This document shows positions 56,633 to 64,000 of a stretch of DNA of 64,000 nt, piece after piece. Position numbers and translations under genes: made by a program. This DNA is from Azolla caroliniana (taxonomy: Eukaryota > Polypodiophyta), in the NCBI GenBank assembly GCA_043228905.1, contig JBHGNT010000006.1, positions 21,080,001-21,144,000 on the forward strand, in the 5' to 3' direction. Under the pieces are notes generated by a model. That model ran no database searches and was not told the origin of the DNA. It was given only the letters and a program-made list of their open reading frames with translations. Position 1 is the first letter of the stretch. Each line of letters starts with the position of its first letter.

Positions 56633-58076
56633 TTCAGATGCTTAGTGTATATGCATGTTGCAAATGATCAGAGGTCGAAGCTCGACAGTAAGTCGAAAGT
56701 GTGCATATTTATGGGATACTTGGAGGATGAGTTCGGCTACAGGCTATGGGACTTAGCCGATAAGAAGGCGGTGAGGAGTCGGGATGTAGTTTTCTTGGAA
56801 GACCAAACAATTGAGGACTGGAAGAAACAGAAGTCAGAATCGACTCCCTAGTCGCCCTCGACTACCACCTTTAGACTAGCTGAACCAACTCAGTCAGCTA
56901 ATCGGAGATAGCTCGATAGAAGAGCTGAATCGGAGTCCGTCGACTTAGAGCAACCGACCTATGAGTCAGAGTCGACGGACCTATTGAAGTCGATTGAAGA
57001 ATACGAATTGGAGTTAGTGGACATCCGACAACCGATCGACATGAATGAACCCAGGCCGAGAGAAGATTTGAGAGAGAGATCTGAGCCGGAGCCAACGACG
57101 AATGGAAGGAGATATCCTCTCAGAGAGAGAAGAGCACCGACAACATATGCTAGTCAATAATCCTCTCGACTGATGAAGGTGAACCAAAGTGCTATGACGA
57201 AGCCATTGCCGACAAGCACAGAGAAAAATGGTTGAGTGCAATGCAAGACGAGATGGACTCCTTGCATGAAAACTACACCTACGACCTAGTAGAATTATTG
57301 AAAAGTAAGAGAGCACTCAAGAACAAATGGGTCTATAAGGTGATGATTAGAGAAGTCGACAACGCGCCTAGGTATAAAGCCCACATACTGGCGAAGGGGT
57401 TCCAATAGAAAAAGGGTGTTGACTTCAACGAGATATTCACACCAGTCGTGAAGATGACATCCATCCGAATTGTTCTGAGCATAGCTGCCAGCATGGACCT
57501 AGAGATCGAACAGTTGGATGTCAAGATGACATTCTTGCATGGGGAGCTGGATGAAGAGATCTACATGCAGTAGCCTGAAGGCTTTGAGGAGAAAGGGAAA
57601 GAGAACTTGGTGTGTCAACTGAAGAAAAGCTTGTATGGTCTGAAGCAAGCTCCATGCCAATGGTACAAGAAGTTTGAATCCTTTATGACGGAAAATCGGT
57701 TCCAGAAAACACAAGCTGATCACTGTGTGTTCGTCAAAAGGTACGAAGAGGGTGATTTCTTGATTCTTTTGACGAACACATGACATGTTGATAGTCAGTC
57801 AAGACACAAGGAAGATCGGGAGCTTGAAGAAAGCCCTAGGCAAATCGTTTTCCATGAAAGATCTTGGACCGGCTAAACAGATCTTGGGGATGCACATAAT
57901 TTGAGATAGAACTAAGAAAGTGATGTGATTGTCACAACAGAAGTATGTGACAAAGATCCTAGAGAGGTTCAACATGTCGGAAGCAAAGCCGGTCGGCTTT
58001 GTGTTGCCGACCAACTGCAAGTTAAATGCTAAGCAACGCTCAAGAGGGGAGAAAGAAAAGGCTGAAATGAAGAAAG
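56633..58076 (+). pseudogene. copia F reverse transcriptase (active site destroyed)
   Basis: Resumes after G with CLVYMHVANDQRSKLDSKSKVCIFMGYLEDEFGYRLWDL and a Ser/Glu linker. RT: NKWVYKVMIREVDNAP, LAKGFQ, KKGVDFNEIFTPVVKM, QLDVKMTFLHGELDEEIYM, CQLKKSLYGLKQAP, QADHCVFVK. Near 57760-57790, where LYVDDMLIV is expected, the frame reads LTNT and stops, with DMLIV surviving in a shifted frame. So YVDD is gone. It ends with SEAKPVGFVLPTNCKL and EKAEMKK at the inserted solo LTR. Confidence 0.9.
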
Positions 58077-58777
58077 TGCTGGGAATATGTCCCTCTAGTG
58101 GGAGGAAGAACCGATTGATCGGAAAGCCGACAATCGATGACAAGGAAGATCCGACTGTTCGGAAAGCCGACAGTCGAAGAGTCGAAAACAGTGAGTCGAT
58201 TGTTTGAAGATTCGACTATTATTATTATAGTAGTAATAATAATGATGATGTGTGGAAACAAGTCCCTCCAGATGGGAAAGAGAGAGGAGCCGAGTTGATG
58301 AGTGACTCGTCGGCCTCAACCGAAACCAGAAACGTGTATATAGCCAACTCGGGAGACTATAATCGTGGAAGTCTAAGTGTGCGCCCCATGACAGCTACGT
58401 ATGTAAATAGCCGGAAAGTTGTGTAAGTATATATACAACTAGGGAAAACTTTATGTGTGTGCAGAGGTTGTTGTGTGTAGAATGAGTGTTAGAGAGAAGA
58501 AGTGTGAGCCACGCCATAGCTGTGTTTGTAACAGTAGATGCGAAGAGCCCTGTGTGGCTGATACACTTGACAGAGTGTTGTAACCTTCTCGCTGGTGTAT
58601 ATCCTCTATTTGTATAGTGAAGTTCTGTTCCCATGGTTTTCCCGTTTTAGGGTTTCCATGTAAATCTCTGTGTACATCTGTTTATCTTGTCTTTCTGGTG
58701 CATTTCTGTAATTCGTATTTCAGCGCGTAGTTCGTTTATTGTGATCTATTCCGCATCAATTTCTCTTCAAATTGGTA
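58077..58777 (+). repeat. F-family solo LTR inserted in F
   Basis: Starts TGCTGGGAATATGTCCCTC like the F LTR and ends near TTCTCTTCA at 58769, followed by AATTGGTA, which matches the first bases of the F primer site. Internal TATATATAC near 58430 and the shared GGTTTTCCCGTTTTAGGG block near 58637-58654. Two AAAGCCGACA motifs (58122 and 58163 areas) lie in a 40-bp direct repeat. F coding continues across it. Confidence 0.75.
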
Positions 58778-59458
58778 CCATATGCCTCAGCCGTCGGCAG
58801 TGTAATGTACGCTATGTTCTGCACAAGACCAAACGTAGCATTTGCTGTGGGAAGAGCAAGCTGATATACGAGTAATCCAAGACGAGAACACTGGGCAACA
58901 GTGAAGTGGATACTTAGGTACTTAAAAGGCACCTCGGGGGTATGCCTAAGGTATGGCTTCGAAAATCCATGCTCAAAGGGTTTACCGATTAGGACATGTC
59001 AGGGGATGCAAACACAAGCCAATCCACGTCAGGGTACGTGATGACCTATGCAGGGAGGGCAATGTCGTGGCAGTCACGACTGCAGAGGTCCGTGGCCTTG
59101 TCGACCACAGAAGCAGAATATATGGCAACGGTAGAGGCCGGTAAGGACTTGATTTGGATGAAGAGTTTCCTCAATGAACTCAGGATGAAGCAAGAAGAAT
59201 TCTTGCTACATTGTGATAATCAGAGTGCCATACATCTTACAAAGAACGCTGCATACCACTCTCGAACCAAGCATATACAAAGGAGGTATCACTAGTTGCG
59301 AGAGAAGGTAGATGAAGGAGATGTTTCTCGCGTGAAGATCCATACCGACGACAATGGATCCAACTTGCTCATGAAGAACCTACCAATGGACAGACTTAGA
59401 GTCTGTCGATAGATGACAGGATTGACCAACTCCCACCCACTGGAGTGAAGGGGGAGTA
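58778..59458 (+). pseudogene. copia F RNase H
   Basis: PYASAVGSVMYAMFCTRPNVAFAVGRAS, WATVKWILRYLKGTSGVCLRYG, MSGDANTSQSTSGYVMTYAGRAMSWQSRLQRSVALSTTEAEYMATVEAGKDLIWMKSFL, HCDNQSAIHLTKNAAYHSRTKHIQRRYH. Open for about 100 codons at 58996-59295, with one stop near 59295 (RRYH then LREKVDEG). Ends at the polypurine tract 59447-59456. Confidence 0.9.
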
Positions 59459-60105
59459 TGTTGGGAATATGTCCCTCCAATGGGAGAAACCGACTGTTTG
59501 GGTCAAGAAGTGTCGATAGTCGAAGACAAGGAGGAGCCAACTGTTCGGACCGAGTGCCGATGGTTGAAGAGTCGACTGTGAGAGTCAACTAGGTGAGCCG
59601 ACAAGAAGGAGATTCAGGTCGAAGACATGACCGACTAGTCAGGCCGATTGGATGGTCGATGACCATGCCAACTAGTTGGACCGATCAGACAGTCGACACT
59701 AGAGTCGGCTGATGGCTACTTATTATTATATATAATAATAGTATTGATGTGTAGTAGGGGGCTACATTTGTAAATAGCCCATATAATGTATGGGTATAAA
59801 TACATCTAGGGCAAACAAGTAGTGTGCTCTGAGTTGAGAAGTGAGCATGTGAGAGAGCGATAGCAAAGTTCAGTGAACTTGCGAAGAACCCTAAGCGGCT
59901 TATCCTCTATGTGTGTCAAAGAAGATTGTAACCGTTTTTCTGTACTCTATTGTGTATAGTGGAATCTCTATTCTTGTGGTTTTCCCCATTTAGGGTTTCC
60001 ACGTAAAACTGTGTATTCGTGTATTTGTTGTGTTTCTGTCTTTCCGCAATATGGTATATTCCACAATCGGTTTTTCTCACGATTAGAAGGGATCTAATCC
60101 CATCA
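59459..60105 (+). repeat. 3' LTR of copia F
   Basis: 647 bp, same ends as the 5' LTR. GTAGA at 60106-60110 is the right target duplication. Confidence 0.93.
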
Positions 60106-60417
60106 GTAGACAACTGGAGCCGATTTGGGATCGGCTTGTTGAAACGTACACACCAACCAACCATGAACTGGTTGTGCACTTCTAAAGTTTCGACTTCCAT
60201 GAAATTGCTCCATTGTTGAATTTGACGTTGTATCCGGTTGTTGACTTTCGATTGTCCACACAACCGGCAAAGTTCGAGTTAGTGTAGCCGACTATGCCTG
60301 AGTTATTTTCGTGTCGAAGAGGATGCCAAGGTCTTGTGTGCCCACCAGATATCTGAATATATGATTGATTGTGTTGCAAAGTGATCGGCCGGGGTTGTAC
60401 ATGAATCAGCTGGTGAT
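60106..60417 (-). pseudogene. copia J RNase H, middle part
   Basis: Minus strand from 60417: FMYNPGRSLCNTINHIFRYLVGTQDLGILFDTK, then GIVGYTNSNFAGCVDNRKSTTGYNVKFNNGAISWKSKL and a stop. Lies between the insertions of K (right) and F (left). Confidence 0.82.
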
Positions 60418-60908
60418 TGTCACATTCTAGACTCAAACCTCAAACCTATAACACATCTAGTACATAGTGTTGTGTTAAACCATCTGGAAACTCTTGTGAA
60501 CTTGAAAACGGTTTAATATTGTATAGTTAGTATATTCTAGAAATATTCTAGTCGTTAGTATATTCTAGAAATATTCTATGGTATATTCTAAACGGGTATA
60601 TTCTAGAGATATCTCTCGAGTATATTCTAGAGATATTCAATCTCAGAACTTGTATAAATACTTGTAACCTCCATGGTCCCTTTCAAGGGATTCATTGCAA
60701 GTCATTGATACATCAATCTAGTCTTCTTGTTGCATTCCATCTTGTTTCCTTCTTCATCTGTGTCTTCATGCTCTTATGTCGTTCCCAACTTCTTAAGTTC
60801 CACGCTCGTAGCCCCATCATCCATGCTTTGTCCAAGTTTGCTTTTGTTGTGTTCGTGATAGTTTCAATCCCTTCACAGTGGAAGCATCTCCCGTCTTTGT
60901 GATTGTCC

Positions 60909-61070
60909 TTGTTTCTAGAGTTACCATCGTCACCGTCCTTGCTTCCAGAGTTATCATCATCAACATCCTTAGTTTTAGAGACATCTTCGTCATAGTCATC
61001 GTTGCTTCTAGAGACACCCTCATCACCATAGTCACGATCGTTGTTTTTAGAGACAATTCCTCCTCCTCAT
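60909..61070 (+). repeat. K minisatellite block 1
   Basis: Five units of 30-39 bp, each with a TTGxTTxxAGAG core followed by (A/T)CATC/GTCA motifs. Unit lengths are multiples of three, so a 129-codon hydrophobic frame (60878-61267) stays open. I see no known domain in it. Confidence 0.75.
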
Positions 61071-61431
61071 CATCTTTGTTGCCTTGTCTTCGACATCATC
61101 ATTTTCAACACCTCTTGTTCTCTTCATCAAACACTACTTCACCCAACCTTCATCGTCATGAACACTACTTTGCATGGTCTTTCATTATCATCATTGTTCC
61201 GCCCTCTTCATTGGCATCGTCATCATCTATAGGTATCATTTTGCATCATGATTTTAGTGAGGCTTGATTTTAATTGCTCACCTTCATAGTTCCGGTGGGG
61301 GTTACAACTGCTCACTTTCCTGGTGGGGATTGAATCATTGCTTGCTTGCACTCCATTTTTATTTTGGTCCACATTTCACACCACTTTCCTTTGGTGAGGA
61401 TCGATTTTGATTGCTCACCTTTTAGTTCAAC

Positions 61432-61563
61432 TGGGGGTCACAACTAACTTTTCAGGTGGGGGTCACAATTAACTTTTCAGGTGGGGGTCACAATTAACTT
61501 TCAGGTGGGGGTCACAATTAACTCTTCTGGCGGGGGTCACAACTAACTTTCTTGGTGGAGATC
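61432..61563 (+). repeat. K minisatellite block 2
   Basis: Five tandem units of 25-26 bp with core GGGGGTCACAA(T/C)TAACTT, starting near 61432, 61457, 61483, 61507 and 61532. Frame is not preserved by the unit length. Confidence 0.85.
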
Positions 61564-61574
61564 ACGTCAGTTTC

Positions 61575-61988
61575 TTGCTAGTGCTACCATTTGTGCCGTG
61601 TTTTGGGTCATCCTTGGCTATTTACCATCTCATGATAGAAGAAGTCGAGTCAACCGCTTCACTTGCACTCATTTGCTCGTTGCTATTCCAATTCCCGGTG
61701 AGGACCGCACATGGTTGCTCACGCCCGTTCATGTTCCAGTTCTCGGTGAGGGCTACACATGGTCGCTCACACCAATTAATGTTCAAGTTCTTGATGAGGG
61801 CCGCACATAGTCGCTCATGCCCATTGGTGTTCGTGTTCCTTTTTCCACACCTTCAATACCTCGTCCTATGGAAGGGTTACCCCTTGTCTGATGCCACGTG
61901 GGAACCAACGAAGAATTTACAAAATATCCCGGAGGTACTCCAAGATTTTCATCACCGATATCCCCACAAACAAATGGCCGGTTTGTGA
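61575..61988 (+). CDS. K protein: 16-residue repeats fused to a chromodomain (137 aa, uncertain)
   Basis: The ATG at 61575 opens 137 codons. Residues about 38-85 are three 16-residue repeats from 48-bp units (61686-61829): FQFPVRTAHGCSRPFM, FQFSVRATHGRSHQLM, FKFLMRAAHSRSCPLV. They run in frame into HLQYLVLWKGYPLSDATWEPTKNLQNIPEVLQDFHHRYPH, a chromodomain lacking its first strand and almost identical to the end of that in gypsy B. The start is only the first ATG; no expression evidence. If made, it could be a chromatin-targeting peptide. The alternative is a chance read-through of a deleted pol. Confidence 0.5.
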   Translation: MLVLPFVPCFGSSLAIYHLMIEEVESTASLALICSLLFQFPVRTAHGCSRPFMFQFSVRATHGRSHQLMFKFLMRAAHSRSCPLVFVFLFPHLQYLVLWKGYPLSDATWEPTKNLQNIPEVLQDFHHRYPHKQMAGL

Positions 61989-62011
61989 GGGCAGCATAAG
62001 AGGGGAGATAA

Positions 62012-62446
62012 TGTCACATTATAGACTCCAACCTCTGATTTGTAGCACATCTAGTACATAGTGTTGTGTTAGACCATATGGAAACTCTTTTGAACATGAA
62101 TATGGTTTAATATTGTATAGTTTAGCATATATTCTAGTCGTTAGGATATTCTAGAAATATTTTGTGGTATATTCTGAGAAATATCTTGAGTATATTCTAG
62201 AGATATTTCTTGAGTATAATCTAGAGATATTCAATCTCAGAACTTATATAAATACTTGTAACCTACGTTGTTCCTTTCAAGGATTCAGTGCTAGTCATTG
62301 ATGAATCAATCTAGTATTCTTGTTCCATTGCAGCTTGTCTCCTTCTTCATCTCATGCTCTTATGTCGTTCCCAACTTCTTAAGTTCCACACTAGTATCCC
62401 CATCATTCATGCTCTATTTGAGTCCGTGGTTGGTGTGTCCATGACA
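62012..62446 (+). repeat. 3' LTR of element K
   Basis: Follows the polypurine tract, starts TGTCACATTATAG, ends CCATGACA. Diverged from the left copy (60418-60860) by many substitutions and indels, so an old insertion. Confidence 0.85.
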
Positions 62447-62635
62447 ACGACTCCTGACATGGGCTATGTTAGGTTGTGTCACAACCATTGTGTACATCAA
62501 GGAGCCGACTACCAGTGCATATGGTACCAACTTCATATCTTCCCCCTCTGCACCGGTTTCTAGATCTCTTTCGGTTCTCGCCGGGTCCTCTTTATTCATC
62601 ACCAGATCCCATCTGAAGAGACCGATTTCCCAACA
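62447..62635 (-). pseudogene. copia J end of RT, next to truncated 3' LTR of copia L
   Basis: Minus strand: EDMKLVPYALVVGSLMYTMVVTQPNIAHV, the RT/RNase H joint of J, up to the K insertion at 62446. Upstream (right) it meets TGTTGGGAAATCGG, the start of the L 3' LTR read from 62635, of which only tens of bases remain. Confidence 0.65.
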
Positions 62636-63468
62636 ATCTCCCCCTTCACTCCGGTATGGGATGTCTTGTAAGTCCGATCTGTTTCCGGCATGCGTCCAAC
62701 TTATCGGGTGTCAGCATCTTGGTCACCATATCCGACCCATTCTCCTCTGTGTGGATCTTCGTCAGCACGAACTCTCAATCTTCAACTCACTCCCAGATCC
62801 AGTGGTACCTGTGCTAGATGTGCTTCGTTTTGGAATGGTATGCCGTGTTCTTTGCAAGGTGGATGGCACTTTGATTGTCGCAGTAGAGCCGATATTCCTC
62901 TTGCCGGATCCCTAGCTCTCCGATGAAGTCCTTCATCCATAATATTTCCTTGCCGGCTTTCACGGCTGCCATGTACTCCACCTCCGTGGTTGACAACGCA
63001 ACCGTCTTCTGCAACCTTGACTGCCACGAAACGGCTCCCCTTGCATAGATCATGACATATCCGGAAGTTGACTGGCTGGTGTCCACATCCGCCGACATAT
63101 CCGAATCGGTAAATCCTTCCATGAGGGGTTTACTGGAGCCGAATCGGAGGCACATACTTGAAGTGCCCTTCAAGTACCGGAGTATCCATTTTACCACATT
63201 CCAGTGGTCTTTTCCGGGGTTGGTCGTGAACCGACTCAACACTCCGACTGGGTATCCAATATCCGGTCGGGTACACACCATTGCGTACATCAAGCTCTCG
63301 ACCGTAGAGGCATATGGAATCTTCATCATATCCGCCTTCTCTGCCTTTGTCTTCGGGCTTTGCTTACCTGATAATCTGCAGTTTGCTGGGAGTGTCGATC
63401 CGACCGGTTTTTCTTTTGACATGTTAAATTGCTGAAGCACCTTTGTCACGTTGTCGTGCCTTTCAGCG
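62636..63468 (-). pseudogene. copia L RNase H and polypurine tract
   Basis: The frame 63449-62814 is open for 211 codons: VLQQFNMSKEKPVGSTLPANCRL, IPYASTVESLMYAMVCTRPDIGYPVGVLSRF, HWNVVKWILRYLKGTSSMCLRFG, TDSDMSADVDTSQSTSGYVMIYARGAVSWQSRLQKTVALSTTEVEYMAA, YCDNQSAIHLAKNTAYHSKTKHI. It continues in another frame to KMLTPDKLDACRKQIGL and the polypurine tract AGTGAAGGGGGAGAT (reading of 62650-62636). Related to F but minus strand and better preserved. Its RT is cut off by M at about 63468. Confidence 0.88.
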
Positions 63469-64000
63469 TCAGATCGTTACGTGAGTCGGGTGGGAACCGC
63501 TGGGGTTTTGGACTAGGAGAAAGAAGAATATGAGATAAGGCTCCTTATGAATGGATTGCAAGAAAGAGATATATTTGAAGGAAGATATGAAACTCGTGAA
63601 TCCCACGAGTATAGTGTATTAATTGATACTTAGAATGTAAGAGAGAAATAGATGGCAAAATCATGAATCCTTATCTTATTCAAACCTTATAAAAAAATCA
63701 ACCACCTATACATCTTTCTCTCTTCCTTATATAGTGTTGGAAGAGTCTAAGTTTATCACATGCAAGCATCATGCTTTTCCTAACTTTAGTTTTCATGCAC
63801 ACTGCATGTGCATGATTAGCTTTCTATCCCATCTTTTCTTTTAACTCGAGTGTGTATGCATGAATAACTTTTTGTACCATGCATATCTAGAATATTTACA
63901 TGGGATAAAGTTTAGTATAACTTTAAAATTCATAATATGCTAGTATAGTGGTAAGGCTTAAAAATCATTAACATGGAGGTACAAGGTTCGAATCCTGCCT
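63469..64000 (-). repeat. element M: LTR-like sequence cut by the window end
   Basis: Replaces the copia L RT. TATATAAGG is read on the minus strand near 63731-63739. The right end has a plus-sense tRNA-like stretch (63942-64000: TAGTATAGTGGTAAGG as box A, AGGTTCGAATCC as box B), the same layout as the tip of the D LTR. Probably the LTR of a minus-strand gypsy element continuing past 64000. Confidence 0.6.

Larger units (their letters stand above)
46671..60105 (+). mobile_element. Ty1/copia element F (full length, inactive, multiply invaded)
   Basis: LTRs at 46671-47325 and 59459-60105, both starting TGTTGGGAATATGTCCCTC and ending CCCATCA. Perfect target duplication GTAGA (46666-46670 and 60106-60110) inside copia J. 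Primer site TTGGTATCATAGC follows the 5' LTR; polypurine tract GAAGGGGGAG (59447-59456) precedes the 3' LTR. Coding order gag, protease, integrase, RT, RNase H, interrupted at 49321-56632 by the G/D/R stack and at 58077-58777 by a related solo LTR. Confidence 0.93.
60418..62446 (+). mobile_element. element K: non-autonomous gypsy derivative with a lone chromodomain
   Basis: LTRs 60418 to about 60860 and 62012-62446, both starting TGTCACATT, with TATAAATA near 60653 and ATATAAATA near 62250. Polypurine tract AAGAGGGGAGATAA (61998-62011). Flanks GTGAT and ACGAC may be a decayed target duplication in copia J. The 1.15-kb interior has three minisatellite blocks and then a chromodomain; no gag, protease, RT or integrase. 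TTCTAGAA palindromes occur upstream of the TATA boxes. Confidence 0.85.

Noticed and set aside
60878-61267. Hydrophobic 129-codon frame in element K
   Set aside because: Explained by in-frame minisatellite units; no family and no start evidence. Mentioned only as a repeat.
61432-61563. CRISPR-like regular repeats
   Set aside because: Contiguous tandem units without spacers, in a plant LTR element.
46671-63449. Copia F and copia L as one element
   Set aside because: They are on opposite strands, each has its own polypurine tract and LTR start, and L lacks the F target duplication.

Overview
This is a plant nuclear window (AT-rich, microsatellite-rich, spliced gene, nested retrotransposons). 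It holds one recognisable cellular gene, a five-exon RSL/RHD6-type bHLH transcription factor at 34643-38482 (+), the family that controls root-hair and rhizoid growth. Nearly everything else is transposable element. The long (about 599 aa) RSL protein and two LINE types that differ from the usual angiosperm L1 suggest, weakly, an early-diverging land plant (fern, lycophyte, gymnosperm or basal angiosperm). I cannot name the species.

Left nest (1-12290): a Ty1/copia element (A) is split by a Ty3/gypsy chromovirus (B, 678-11525), which is split inside its protease by another copia element (C, 2305-7893, perfect AAAAC target duplication). All three are dead through stops and frameshifts, and B has lost two integrase catalytic residues.

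12291-21900: a LINE (H) with a coiled-coil plus RRM-like ORF1 and an APE-type endonuclease. Its RT core is missing, and a composite of LTR pieces sits in the gap. Among these pieces is a very young LTR element (S, 14994-18304; 641-bp LTRs with one mismatch seen by eye; GTAAG target duplication) that encodes only a Gag-like 557-aa protein.

21900-34600: mostly relic or unidentifiable DNA, with a 5'-truncated LINE (N, 24457-27234, minus) bounded by a 15-bp target duplication, a gypsy chromodomain relic, a (TC)42 tract between duplicated segments, and several ancient tandem duplications.

34595-38812: the RSL gene, with a short upstream ORF, a minisatellite in intron 1 and a MITE-like inverted repeat just downstream. 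38812-45150 holds nothing I can identify apart from tandem duplications and simple repeats.

Right nest (45160-64000): a five-level stack. Copia J (minus) contains copia F (46671-60105, GTAGA duplication); F contains a solo LTR G (49321-56632); G contains gypsy D (minus, 49648-56483, CTCAT duplication); D contains a 1.3-kb element R (52655-53983). J also holds K (60418-62446), a non-autonomous gypsy derivative that keeps only a chromodomain fused to minisatellite-encoded repeats. Copia L and an LTR-like piece M follow to the window end.

Most notable signal: the LTR of G carries seven contiguous alternating GAA/TTC heat-shock-element units and a second four-unit array 16 bp upstream of a TATA box. 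Both LTRs of D carry a perfect four-unit element about 20 bp upstream of their TATA box, and K has weaker related palindromes. This looks like the heat-responsive promoter design known from ONSEN, in unrelated LTR families stacked at one locus.
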